A stretch of 64,000 nt of DNA from Lunularia cruciata. Lineage: Eukaryota > Streptophyta > Marchantiopsida > Lunulariales > Lunulariaceae. The stretch lies in contig OX419761.1 of the NCBI GenBank assembly GCA_948567375.1, positions 36,060,243-36,124,242 of the forward strand, written 5' to 3'. This document shows, piece after piece, positions 1 to 11,562 of this stretch (position 1 is the first letter of the stretch; each line of letters opens with the position of its first letter). The notes under the pieces are model-generated. The model saw nothing but the letters and a program-made list of their open reading frames with translations. It was not told where the DNA came from and did no database searches. Both the position numbers and the translations under genes were made by a program.

Positions 1-457
1 GGTCGATTTCAAACTATAAATGTCACCCGAGCCGCACAAGATAAATTGGCGGAGTTGAGGTAGATTGGCTTAGTGAGAAGCTACATCACACAATTTCAAA
101 ACATCATCATGCAAATTCCAGATATCCAAGAAGGTGAAGTTTTGGATTGATTTGTGCAAGGATTGAAGTCATGAACCAAATTGGAGGTCACTATGCGGGA
201 GCCACAAAACGTAGAAGAAGCCATGCAATTTGCTGAGCGTTTTGATTCCTTGGTTGCGACAACTTGGTCTCGACCTCGACCTACACAAAGCCTACCAGTA
301 CCACGAGTGGAAGAACCAGTACCAATGGAGATTGATGCTATCCAATGAAGACCACTTGGCACAGTAGATAAAGAAAGATTACAACAAAATGGAGGTTGCT
401 TTTATTGTCGCCAAGTTGGACATCGCATTGCTGAATGTCCACTTAGGAATGTGCGAC
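1..457 (+). pseudogene. gag C-terminal part with CCHC zinc knuckle (copy A1), broken
   Basis: C-terminal part of the capsid/nucleocapsid polyprotein that packages element RNA. A CCHC zinc knuckle is visible at about 399-447 (C-F-Y-C, then G-H, then C, spacing CX2CX4HX4C). Upstream, the reading frame is interrupted by TGA at 148-150 and 172-174. Both sit where arginine is expected, and the related copy D has CGC at the second site, so these look like CGA to TGA changes. A further TGA lies at about 346. The gag frame and the following pol frame differ, and the junction region near 500 carries a frameshift relative to copy D. The N-terminus lies outside the window. Confidence 0.8.
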
Positions 458-458
458 C

Positions 459-2534
459 TTGACAAGTTGCCCAGATGGAGTTTGTGGAACAAAATGTTCA
501 AGGAAACAAAGAATCCCAGTAGGAGATTTTGAGCCGCCTACTAGGAGCTTGATTAGTTCCAATGGGATTGAAGGCTCAACCTATGCAAGTTTGCTTCACT
601 TGCAAGGTACGATATCTAATCGGGGTTGTAGGATTTTGGTTGATTCTGGAAGTTCAGAAAATTGCATGTCTATGCAAGTAGCAAAGGAATTGGGTATTCC
701 TATCAAGCCAATGTTTGGAAGTAGTTTGATGATGGTGGATGGTAGAAAGGGTTTTGCATTCCGCACCTCACATCATGTTACCTTCAAGATTGGGAAAGAG
801 TACTTGGAGTGTATGAGGTTTGTAGTGGCACCTCTACACTATGATATCATTCTGGGTCTACCTTGGCTTGAACGTCATAAGGTTCAATTTGATTGGACCC
901 GACAACAAATTCAACACCAAGGTAGAAATTTCCGATTAGGTTGTCTGGCACTTCTGAGTAAGACGCCTAAGAATAGTCAGTCCCAAGATGGGGAGTTTGC
1001 CAAGAAGGAAACCATAGAGCAAGCTTGGAAGAGAGATAAGTCCCTGGAAGGGAAGTTTGTTAATGAAGCCGCCATAGAACAAGCTTTGGAGGAAGATAAG
1101 TCTGTATTTGCGGTGTGGGTCAAGCCGATTGCACAAGAACAATCTAAGGAGGGCCAAGAGCCTCATCAAGCAATGGTTGATCGGATAGTTCAAGAGTTTG
1201 CAGATGTGTTTCCGGATGATCTACCAAAGGGATTACCCTCCGATCAAGGTATACCCTTCAAGATCAAGTTATTGCCAGGGAGTACTCGAGTGAGTAGACC
1301 AATCTATTGGCTCTCACCAAAGGAGTTGGAGGAGTTGCGAACAACACTTACAGAGTTGTTGGAGAAGGATTTCATACGACATAGTACCTCTCCTTGGGGA
1401 GCACCGGTACTATTTGTTCCAAAGAAGGATGGAGGACTTCGTTTTTGTATTGATTACCGTGGACTCAATAAGCAAACCGTGAAGAATGCATATCCCTTGC
1501 CTCGGATCAATGACCTGCTTGATCAACTAAGTGGAGCATGCTACTTTTCCAAGCTGGATCTTCATAGTGGCTATTGGCAAATTCCTATTGAAGGAGAGGA
1601 CGTGCAAAAGACTGCCTTTCGCACAAGGTATGGACATTTCAAGTGGAGAGTTCTACCTTTTGGACTCACTAATGCTCCAGCAGTCTTCATGGATCAGATG
1701 CATCGGGTGTTGGAGGGACTATTGGATCCGTCCGTGGTGGCGTTCTTAGATGATATTCTAATTTATAGCAGGACAGAGGTAGAACACGTGAATCATGTGC
1801 AAGAAGTCCTAAAACGACTACGACAATGGAATTTCTACTGCAAGAAGTCAAAGTGTGCTTTTTGGCAAAAGGAGGTTACCTTCTTGGGTCATAAGATCTC
1901 ATCAGAGGGGATCAAGATGGAAGAAGAGAAGATCAAGGCCATTACTGATTGGCCTACCCCGAAGGATGCTACAAAAGTACGAGCATTCAATGGATTGGCC
2001 AGTTTTTACCAACGGTTCATCCACTATTATGCTCACATGGCTGCACCATTGACTGACCTCTTGGGAAAGAACTTTAGCTTCCAATGGACCACCAAGCATG
2101 AAGAAGCATTCCAGAAGTTAAAGCATATGGTGTCTTCAAGACCCATTCTTCAACCATATGATCCTCAACTACCTTGTGTGGTTGATTTTGATGCTTCTAA
2201 CTTTGCGATTGGAGCTGTGTTGCAACAAGAATTTCTAGATGGACTACATCCTATTGCCTTTGTGTCTCGCCGACTAAATACAGCTGAAAGAAATTACTCT
2301 GCTCGAGATCGGGAACAACTTGCAATGGTATATGCCACCAAGGTATGGAGGCATTATCTCTTGGGGAAACAAGTGATCATGCGAACTGATCACAAACCAT
2401 TGTTGCAGACCTTACACTTGGAGCACATGAAGAGTCGGCATCATCAATGGGAAGAGCAACTCCAATTGTTTGACATCAAACTTGAGTACAAACCAGGTCG
2501 GTTCCATGTCATCCCCGATGCTCTATCACGATGA
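459..2534 (+). pseudogene. Protease / reverse transcriptase / RNase H polyprotein segment (copy A1)
   Basis: The longest open stretch in the window (691 codons). It encodes the protease, reverse transcriptase and RNase H parts of pol. A retropepsin active site DSGSS lies near residue 62. Reverse transcriptase follows from about residue 270, with the PLPRI-DLLDQL motif, the [11 protein letters not shown] block and an FLDDI catalytic box (variant of Y-x-D-D) near residue 428. RNase H begins near 575 with FDAS, and has [12 protein letters not shown] and TDHKPLL further on. The first about 20 residues are out of the natural frame, so the apparent start is not biological. The stop at 2532 (TGA) replaces an arginine codon: copy A2 has CGA there and the protein motif is SRRPDL. 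Domain content is intact but the full Gag-Pol cannot be made without passing stops. Confidence 0.92.
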
Positions 2535-4016
2535 CCTGATTTGAAGGATCTTCCTCTCATCACGACGGCAATTACAATGGTGTCCATTGACCCTAAGGTC
2601 CATAATGAGTTTCAATCAGCTCTACAACAAGATCACTTCTTCCAAATGGTACACGGTCATCTGATAGCACGCGAAAAGGAGTACAACACCTTCTCCTTCA
2701 AGGAAAGCCTTTTATTCCATGAAGACCAGATCTATGTTCCAGCCAAAGGTGATCTTCAACTTATGCACCTTCAAGAAGCCCATGATTTACCAATAGCTGG
2801 TCACATGGGAGTGGACAAGACTTTGGGCACCCTCCAACGCCAATGGTGGTGGCCCAACATGACACAAGATGTTCGAGACTTTGTCCGATCATGTGAGAGT
2901 TGCCAACGGAACAAGGCCAGCAACCAGAAGCCGAGTGGACTCCTTCAACCACTCGCCATTCCATCTGCTCGTTGGGAGCATGTGAGCTTGGATCTCATCA
3001 CATCCTTGCCAAGGACCAAACAAGGACACACCGCAATTGTGGTGTTTGTGGATAAGCTTAGTAAGCAAATCCACTTGGCACCAACCTGTGATACCGTGGA
3101 TGCTCCAACCTTAGCGCAAATCTACTTCGACAATGTCTTCAAGCATCATGGGATGCCATGTGTACTCATCTCCGACCGTGATCCTTGATTTACCGAGAAG
3201 TTTTGGCAAGCACTCTTTTAGATACTCGGCACCAAGCTTGCTTTGTCCACTGCCTATCATCCTCAAACTGATGGACAAACCGAACGCGCCAATCGTACAT
3301 TGGAGGATATGTTGCGGGCCTTTGTCAATGTCCACCATACCAACTGGGATGAATGTCTTGCAGCTGCAAAATTTGCCAACAATTCCAAACAGGCAAGCAC
3401 TGGATTTTCTCCCTTCTTTCTCAATTTTGGCCAAGATCCGCTTGTTCTAGATTCTCTTCTTGCTCTCCCTCCCTCTCAGGTTCCTCATACTTCTACATTC
3501 TTGACCACTATATCCCAATCTCTCCAACAAGCCAAATCTCACCTCCTTGTTGCTCAGAATCGCCAAAAACAATATGCAGACCATCATCGTCGTGATCTCA
3601 CCTTTGAAGTTGGTGATAAAGTCATTGCTATCCTCTAGTAACCTCCCTCTCCCACTTGATACCCAAGTTTGTAAACTTGCTCCTAATTGGATAGGACCCT
3701 TTGATATCACCCACATTATCTCTCATGTGGCTTATCGACTTGCCTTACCTTCTCACATGCGTATCCATCCTGTCTTTCATGTTTCCAAGTTGAAACCCTT
3801 TGTTCCTAACCCTTCTTCCTTTTCCTCTTGAGTCCAACCTCCCCCTCTTCCTGTCCCTATCAATGATCATGAGGAGTACGAAGTTGATCGTATCCTTGCG
3901 CGTCGCCATATTCAACAAGGCCGTCGCCAACATACGGAGTACAAGGTCCTTTGGAAAGGATATCCCCTTCATGATACCACATGGGAACCTCTTTCTCACC
4001 TCTAGAATGCACAAAT
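2535..4016 (+). pseudogene. Integrase with C-terminal chromodomain (copy A1), interrupted
   Basis: Integrase inserts element cDNA into host DNA. The chromodomain of chromoviruses is known to steer insertion by binding chromatin. A HHCC zinc-binding module spans about 2776-2925 (H, H, then CESCQ). The catalytic core shows D in LDLIT, D in SDRD, and E in GQTERANR. A TGA at 3186-3188 directly follows SDRDP, where arginine is usual, and TAG lies at 3219-3221. A one-base difference near 3635 (compare A2) shifts frame before the GPF-like segment. The chromodomain at about 3874-4005 contains EYKVLWKGYP and TWEPLSHL. It ends in TAG 16 residues or so before the expected end. Confidence 0.9.
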
Positions 4017-4080
4017 GGCCATCAAGGAATTCAAAGCTTCACTGGCGACGAGGACGTCACCAACTAGCGGCGGGGGAATA

Positions 4081-4498
4081 TGTAACAATATGGAGTTTAG
4101 TGACAAAGTTAGTTGGGCTTACAAAGTAGAGAATAAGACAAAATAGCCTAGAATATTCTAGAAGTATCTAAGAAGCTTCTTAGGAGGCTTCCCAACTAGT
4201 TAACTTGCACCCTAAGCAAGTAGCTTCTAGAAGGAAGCTTCTAGAAGCTTCTAACTAGCTTAGCTTGCATGCCAAGTAGACGGCTTCTAGAAGGAAGCTT
4301 CTTGAGAAGCTTCCTAGTTAACTTGGCTTGCACTCCAAGAAAGCGGCTCAAGGGAGCTTCTTGAGAAGCTTCAAGGGTCATGTATGCTACCTATAAATAC
4401 CAAGGCCGAATGCTAGGCACTCAGAGTTTTCCCTCATTCAAGTGTCCCAATGTGAGTTTCTATTCTCCTATTTCTCTCCTCGGTTTCAGTCTTTTGCA
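4081..4498 (+). repeat. LTR 1 of family A (3' LTR of A1, abuts A2)
   Basis: Begins TGTAACAATATGG directly after a purine-rich tract (4068-4080) and ends CTTTTGCA, giving the usual TG...CA borders; 418 bp. The same sequence recurs at 7453, 9319, 15348 and 20458. Inside it are about three head-to-tail units of roughly 61 bp (about 4190-4372), each containing an ACTAGCTTAGCTTGCA-like segment followed by HindIII/XbaI-like AAGCTT and TCTAGA palindromes. A TATAAATA box lies at 4392-4399. Confidence 0.9.
4225..4399 (+). promoter_or_regulatory. Heat-shock-element-like nGAAn array plus TATA box in LTR 1
   Basis: Alternating GAA/TTC triplets separated by two bases form a perfect four-unit heat shock element at 4234-4251 (GAAgcTTCtaGAAgcTTC), preceded by TTCtaGAA at 4225-4232. 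More units follow: TTCtaGAA at 4285-4292, GAAgcTTC at 4294-4301, GAAgcTTC at 4306-4313, and GAAgcTTC at 4365-4372. A TATAAATA box starts at 4392. Heat shock factors are known to bind contiguous nGAAn units, so heat-inducible transcription of the element is a reasonable inference. No expression evidence is available here. Confidence 0.65.
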
Positions 4499-7452
4499 AG
4501 GACAATCTAAGGAGGGCAAAGAGCCTTATCAAGCAATGGTTGATCAGATAGTTCAGGCATTTGCGGACATGTTTCCAGATGATCTGCCAAAGGGCTTACC
4601 TCCAATCGTGGTATGCCCTTCAAGATTGAGTTATTGCTAGGGAATACTCTAGTGAGTACACCAATCTATTGGCTCTCACCAAAGGAGTTGGAGGAGTTGC
4701 AAACAACACTTACTGAGTTTTTAGAGAAGGACTTAATACAACATAGTACCTCTCCTTGGGAAGCACTGGTACTATTTGTTCCAAAGAAGGATGGAGGACT
4801 TTGTTTCTATATTGATTATCGTAGGCTCAATAAGCAAATAGTGAAGCATGCATATCCCTTACCTCGGATTGATGACTTGCTTGATCAATTGAATGGAGCA
4901 TGATACTTTTCCAAGCTGGATCTTCACAGCGGCTATTGGCAAATCCCCATTGATAGGGAAGATGTGCAAAAGACTACCTTTCGCACAAGGTATGGGCATT
5001 TTGAGTGGAGAGTTCTACCTTTTGGGCTCACTAATGCTCCAATAGTCTTCATGGATCAGATGCATTGGGTGTTGGATGGACTATTGGATTGGTACATGGT
5101 GGTGTTCTTGGATGATATCTTGATCTATAACAAGACATAGGTAAAACATGTGAATCACATGTAAGAAGTCCTAAGACGACTACAACAATGGAAATTTTAC
5201 TGCAAGAAGTCAAAGTGTGCCTTTTGGCACAAGGAAGTTACCTTCTTGGGTCACAAGATCTCATTGGAGGAGATCAAGATGGAAGAGGAGAAAATCAAGG
5301 CCATTACTGATTGGCCTACTCCAAAGGATGCTACAAAAGTATGAGCATTTAATGAGTTGGCCAATTTTTACCAATGGTTCATCTATTATTATGCTCATGT
5401 GGTTGCACCATTGACTGACATCTTAGGGAAGGACTTGAGCTTCCAATGGACCACCAAGCATGAAGAGGCATTCCAAAGTTGAAACATATGGTGTCTTCAA
5501 GATCTATTCTTCAACCATATGATTCTTAAATACCTTGTATGGTTGACTTTGATGTTTCTAACTTTGCAATTGGAGTCGTGTTGCAATAGGAATTCCCATA
5601 TGGACTACATCCCATTGCCTTTGTATCTTGCCAACTCAATATGGCTGAAAGAAACTACTCTGCTTGAGATTGAGAACTATATATTGGTGGCATATACTTG
5701 CAATGGTATATGCCACCAAGGTATGGAGGCATTACCTCTTGGGGAAACAAGTGATCATGCAAACTAATCACAAACCATTGTTGCAGACCTTACACTTGGA
5801 ACACATGAAGAGTCAACATCATCAATGAGAGGAACAACTCCATTGTTTGACATCAAACTTGAGTACAAACAAGGTCGGTTCCATGTCATCCCTAATGCCT
5901 TATCATGGCGACCTGATTTGAAGTCTCTTCCTCTCATCACGATAACAATTTCAACGGTGTCAATTGACTCTAAGGTCCAAAATGAGTTTTGGTTAGCTCT
6001 ACAACAAGATCACTTCTTCCAAATAGTACATGGTCATCTTATAGCATACAACAAGGAGTACAACATATTCTCCTTCAAGGAAGGCCTTTTATTCCATGAG
6101 GACCAGATCTATGTTCCAGCCAAAGGTGATCTTTGACTTATACGTCTTCAAGAAGCCCATGATTTACCAGTAACTGGTCACATAGGTGTGGACAAGACCT
6201 TGGGTACCCTCCAACGCCGATGGTGGTGGCCCAACATGACACAAGATGTTTGAGAGTTTGTCCAATCGTGTGAGAGCTACCGACGTAACAAGGCCGACAA
6301 CCAAAAGCCGAGTGGACTCCTTCAACCACTTCCCATTCCATCCACTTGATGGGAATACATGAGCTTAGATCACATCCTTGCCCAAGACAAAGCAAGGACA
6401 CACAACAATCATGGTATTTGTGGATAAGTTTAGTAAGCAAATCTACTTAGCACCAACCTATGATATCATGGATGCTCCAACCTTGGCACAAATCTACATC
6501 GACAATGTCTTCAAGCATCAGGGATGCCATGTGTACTCATCTCCAACCATGATCCTTGATTCACCGAGAAGTTTTGGCAAGCACTCTTCCAGATACTCGG
6601 CACCAAGCTTGCTTTGTCCATAGCCTATCATCCTCAAATTGATGGACAAATAGAACATGCAAATCATACCTTGGAGGATATGCTATAGACCTTTTTCAAT
6701 GTCCACCATACCAATTGGGATGAATGTCTTGTAGCTACAAAATTTTCCTACAACAATTCCAAATAGGCAGGCACTGTATTTTCTCTTTTCTTTCTCAATT
6801 TTGGCCAAGATCCGCTTGTCCCAAATTCTCTTCTTGCTCCTCTTTTGTCTCAGGTCTCTCATACTTCAACCTTCTTGACCACCATCTCCAAATCTCTTCA
6901 ACAAGCCAAATCTCACCTCCTTATTGCTCAAAATTGTCAAAAACAATATGCGGACCACTATCGTCGTGATCTCACCTTTGAAGCTGGTGATAAAGTTATG
7001 TTATCCTCTAGTGATCTACTCCTCCTACTTGATACCTAAGTTCATAAACTTGCCCCTAATTGGATAGGACCCTTTGATGTCACCTAAATTGTCTCCCCTG
7101 TTGCTTATTGACTTGCCTTAACTTGTCATATGTGCATCTATCCTCTCTTTCATATTTCCAAGTTAAACCTTTTGTTCCTAACCCCTCTTCTTTTTCCTCT
7201 TGAGTCCAACCCCCTACTCCTCTTGTCCCTATCAATGATCATGAGGAGTACAAAGTTGATTGTATCCTTGCACGTCACCACATTCAAGGAGTACACCGAC
7301 AACATACAAAGTACAAGGTCCTTTGGAAAGGGTATCTCCTTCATGATGCCACATGGGAACCTCTTTCTCACCTACATAACGAACAAATGACCATCTAGGA
7401 GTTTGATGCTTCAATGGCAACAAGGACATCACCAACTAGCAGTGGAGGAATA
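4499..7452 (+). pseudogene. Family-A internal region A2: 5'-truncated pol (RT, RNase H, integrase, chromodomain)
   Basis: Starts abruptly at the end of LTR 1 with sequence equivalent to about position 1137 of A1. The primer-binding site, gag and protease are therefore missing. Recognisable parts are reverse transcriptase ([12 protein letters not shown] near 4857, FLDDI near 5105), RNase H (about 5520-5900), integrase (GHIGVDKTLGTLQ near 6176, VDKFSKQIYLAP near 6420) and a chromodomain near 7237-7375 with YKVLWKGYLLHDATWEP. Many stops and frameshifts interrupt it, including the family-wide TGA at 6557-6559. More decayed than A1. Confidence 0.88.
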
Positions 7453-7878
7453 TGTAACAATATGGATTTTAGCGACGTAGTTAGTAAGGCTAACAAAGTA
7501 GAGAATAAGCCAAATTAGCCCAAAATATTCCAAAAGCATCTATAAAGCTTCTTAGAAAGCTTCCTGACTAGCTTAACTTGCACTCCAAGCAAATAGCTTC
7601 TAGAAGGAAGCTTCTAGAAGCTTCTAACTAGCTTAGCTTGCACGCCAAGTAGGCGACTTCTAAAAGGAAGCTTCTTGAGACGCTTCCTGGTTAACTTGGC
7701 TTGCACTCTAAGAAAGCGGCTCAAAGAAGCTTCTTGAGAAGCTTCTCAAGGGCCTTGTATGCTACCTATAAATACCAAAGCCGAAGCTCATGTTAGGCAT
7801 TTGGAGTTTTCCCCCATTCAAGTGTCCCAATGTGAACTTCCATTCTCCTATTTCTCTCCTCGGTCTTGGAATTTTACA
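7453..7878 (+). repeat. LTR 2 of family A
   Basis: Begins TGTAACAATATGG after a GGAGGAATA tract and ends ATTTTACA; 426 bp. Colinear with LTR 1 over its whole length, including the three internal subrepeats and the TATA box. It serves both as the right-hand LTR of A2 and as the sequence directly abutting A3. Confidence 0.9.
7595..7774 (+). promoter_or_regulatory. Heat-shock-element-like array plus TATA box in LTR 2
   Basis: The same four-unit alternating GAA/TTC element as in LTR 1 is perfectly conserved at 7607-7624, preceded by TTCtaGAA at about 7598-7605. Weaker matches follow towards 7743. A TATAAATA box lies at 7767-7774. The rest of the LTR shows point differences from LTR 1, while this 18-bp block does not. 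Confidence 0.6.
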
Positions 7879-9318
7879 AAAGTCCAACTCAAGTTTAAGA
7901 CCATTTTACAGCAAGATTCTTTCTTTTAAATGGTACAAGGTCATCTTGCAACATCCAACAAGGAGTTCAACACCTTCTCCTTCAAGGAAGACCTTCTACT
8001 TTGTGAGAATGAAATTTATGTTCCATCCAAGGATGATCTCTAACTTGTGTGCCTCTAAGAAGCCCATGACTTACCAGTTGTTGGTCACATGGTGTGGACA
8101 AGACCTTAGGTACTCTCCAACACCAATGGTGGTGGCCAAACATGACACAAGATTTTTGAGAGTTTATCTGATCATGTGAGAGCTACCAACACAATAAGGC
8201 CAACAATCAAAAACCAAGTGTACTCCTTCAACCACTCCCCATTCCATTTGCTTGATGGGAACAAGTGAGCTTGGATCTCATCACATCCTTGTCCAAGACA
8301 AAGCAAGGTCTCACAATAATCATGGTGTTTGTGGATAAGCTTAGTAAGCAAATCCATTTGTCACCAACCTTTGATACCATGGATGCTCCAACATTGGCGC
8401 AAATCTACTTTGATATTATCTTCAAGCATCTTAGGATGCCTTGTGTACTCGTCTCCAATTGTGATCCTTGATTCATTGGGAAATTTTGGCAAGCACTCTT
8501 CCATATACTTGGCACCAAGCACGCTTTGTCCACAGCCTATCATCCTCAAACTAATGGACAGATTGAACATGCAAATTGCACCTTGGAGAATATACTTTGT
8601 GCCTTCATCAACATCCACCCATACCAATTGGGATGAATGTCTTTCAGTTGTGGAGTTTGCGTACAATAATTCCAAAGAAGCAAGCACCGGATTCTATCCT
8701 TTCTTCCTCAATTTGGCCAAGATCCACTTGTTCCAAATTCTTTTCTTGCTACTCCTCCATCTCATGTCCCTCATACTTCCACCTTCTTGACCACCATATC
8801 CTAATCCCTCCAACAATCCAAATCTTATCTCCTTGTTGCTTAGAAGTGGTGGAAACAATATGCGGACCACCATCATCGTGATCTCACCTTTCAAGTCGGT
8901 GATAAGGTCATGTGGTCCTCTAGTAATAACCCTCCCACTTGATACCCAAGTTTGTAAACTCGCCTCCAATTGGATAGAACCCTTTGATGTCACCCAAATC
9001 ATCTCTCCTATTGCTTATTGACTTGCCTTGCCTTGTCATATGCACATCCACCTCGTCTTCCATGTTTCCAAGTTGAAACCCTTTGTTCCTAACCCATCTT
9101 CTTTTTCATGAGTAGTACAAAGTTGATGGTATCCTTGCACGTTGCCACATTCAACAAGGCCGCCAACAACATACGGAGTACAAGGTCCTTTGGAAAGAGT
9201 ATCCCCTTCATGATGCCACGTGGGAACCTCTTTCTCATCTTTAGAATGCAAAAACGGCCTTAAGGAGTTTGAAGCTTCAATGGCGATGAGTACGTCACCA
9301 ACTAGCAATGGGGGAATA
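7879..9318 (+). pseudogene. Family-A internal region A3: integrase/chromodomain remnant only
   Basis: Begins directly after LTR 2 with sequence matching about position 2594 of A1, so all of gag, protease, RT and RNase H are absent. The HHCC region (about 8041-8220) and the integrase core (VDKLSKQIHLSPT near 8329; family TGA at 8469-8471) are recognisable. So is the chromodomain (YKVLWKEYPLHDATWEPLSHL near 9175-9240). Numerous stops and indels. A GGGGGAATA purine tract precedes the next LTR. Confidence 0.85.
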
Positions 9319-9682
9319 TGTAACAATATGGAATTTAGTAATGAAGTTAGTTAGGGTTAACAAAGTAGCAAATAGGCCAAATTAGCCTAGAATATTCTAG
9401 AAGTATCTAGGAAGCTTCTTGGGAAGTTTCCCAACTAGCTTAGCTTGCACCCCAAGTAGGCAGTTTCTAGAAAGAAGTTTCTTGAGAATCTTCCTAGTTA
9501 ACTTGGCTTGCACTCCATAAAAGTGGCTCCCGGAAGCCTCTTGAGAAACTTCTCAAGTGCCTTGTATGCTCCATATAAACCAAAGCCTAAGCTCATGCTA
9601 GGCATTCAGATTTTTCCCTCATTCAATTGTCCCAATGTGATCTTCCATTCTCTTATCTCTCTTCTTAGTCTCGGTCTTTTAC
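9319..9682 (+). repeat. LTR 3 of family A (shortened)
   Basis: Begins TGTAACAATATGG and ends near CTTTTAC; about 364 bp, shorter than LTRs 1 and 2 because one of the internal subrepeats, the one with the perfect four-unit GAA/TTC block, is missing. A TATAAA box remains at 9574-9579. This LTR closes the tandem array. Confidence 0.85.
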
Positions 9683-11350
9683 TCCAATAAACTACAATAT
9701 ATCCATCTGCACTTATTTCTATTTATGATTTTTTTTGAAACATATGATATATAATGATCACATCAATAATGGAGATACAATCAAAGGTTTTACCACATAA
9801 ATGGGACAAATGACTTGCTAGAACAAATATCAAAGGTAAATAGGTCAAGATAGGTTAGGTAAAAAGTTTGAGTGTAGAGTAGAATATATATTTTCTTGGT
9901 TCTTTATGATTTGTGATATCTTGAGTTAAATAAAAGTATAGATTAGAATTAATAGATATAGAGTGAAACACATTTCATTTTGATTAAATCTTGAGATTAA
10001 ACATAAAATAATAAATTATGATTTGTAGATTTAGAGACATGAATGAAATATGAAGTGAATGTGTTTATTAATCTTGTTTCTTTTATCACATGTTTCACAA
10101 ATTTCAAATGTATCTAAGAAGTTCACTTGATTAATCAATACTAATTTCAATGATCCTTGTATTGAGAGATCTATATTATACAATAAAATTAAAATATTTA
10201 TAATCTTCAAGATTCAAATGAAAATTCAAGAACAATGGAAAATTTGTCTAATTTGGGGGTTTCTTATTGAGTGTCCAACCTCTTGAGACTAAAATAGAGA
10301 TCAAATTTGTAAATGGAATCTCTTATTCATTAGATGAGAGAACTATTTAAATCTAAAGTGCTATATAGTTCGATACATCTTTTATCATATGTGCACATAA
10401 ATATATAGTACAAAATATAGACCATATGCAAGAAATATTTGATCTTGTTTGATCCTCAATATATTCAATCTAAGAAATTACAGAATTGAAAATTATGATA
10501 AGAAAAAGTAAATAATGGTAAATTAAATTAAAATCTATGATTAAAAACCTTAAATTATGAAAGTTATACAAGAAAATCCAAATAAGAATAAATGAAAATA
10601 AAATTTGTAATCAATTAATCTAGAAGATAATCTATGATTTATTTTAAATTTTTCATATGTCTAAGTTTATTCTTTATGCGTCAATATTCAAATTATAAAT
10701 TTAAATCAACAAATCTAGAAGAGGATTTGTGTGAGATCTTTTCTAATGTCGAATATATCCCAATTAATAATGAAAACCGAAAACTATACTGAAAAATATA
10801 TCAAAAGTTTTAATTGCAAAATCTAGAGAAACATTCATATTTGATCTTGTATAAAACAAAGAATCATTCATAAAGCAACACATCTATAATAATCTAATTA
10901 AAATAATAATCAATAAGTTTAGAAAGGGATACACTGCAGACTATAATTAACATATTCAATAAGGATTTCTGTCCGATCCCTAACATGCACGATCTTGTTT
11001 GGTCTCATTTTCGAACCCATCCTCTTGTGTGTATGAGACTAGCATGATGTCCATGTACACCGATTTATTTCATTTGATCCGGTTTAGAAACTTGGTCCAA
11101 CCTTCAAAACACTTTTCGACCACATGATTTTCATAAGGTGAGAAACGAAACTCAAAAATGATAACCAACTAGAATCCATACAGATTTATTGGATCGGTTT
11201 CATAAACTTGCTCCAACCTTCAAAATAATTTACCATGCTATAAAAAATATTTTATAAGATGAGATATTGAACTTGAATAGAACTTGGTTTTGGATTAACG
11301 GTATCCAAAGAGGAGAAACCGATCGAATGATTTCAGTGTAGCATTTCACA
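9683..11350. other. AT-rich non-coding stretch
   Basis: I see no open frame with recognisable protein similarity, no LTR ends and no RNA gene here. The sequence is strongly AT-rich and looks like unconstrained intergenic DNA. Confidence 0.6.
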
Positions 11351-11562
11351 AGATGAGACATCAAACTAGGACTCTCACTTCGAAAAATTTCCCTATTAAA
11401 AGTTTCCAAAGAGGAAAATCCAAAATCACTGGCCTCCAGTTAGTGAAAAGCAAACTGACGGGACGCCAGTCACGATATCCTTCTACACCGGACAGGACAG
11501 CTCTCGGACCCATTATGAGAAACCTGTTTGAACGGATCCGTCAGTTTGGGGTCTTCCCCAAA

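Larger units (their letters stand above)
1..4498 (+). mobile_element. Family-A Ty3/gypsy chromovirus copy A1 (5' end outside window)
   Basis: A long terminal repeat retrotransposon whose order of gag, protease, reverse transcriptase, RNase H, integrase, chromodomain and 3' LTR is that of Ty3/gypsy chromoviruses. The window opens inside gag, so the 5' LTR is not seen. The pol region is the least decayed of the four family-A copies here, with one open stretch of 691 codons. It is still broken by in-frame stops (148, 172, 2532, 3186, 3219) and by frameshifts near 500 and 3635. A purine-rich tract at 4068-4080 directly precedes the 3' LTR, as expected for the plus-strand primer. Its 3' LTR is immediately followed by another family-A internal region, forming a tandem array. 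Confidence 0.93.
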
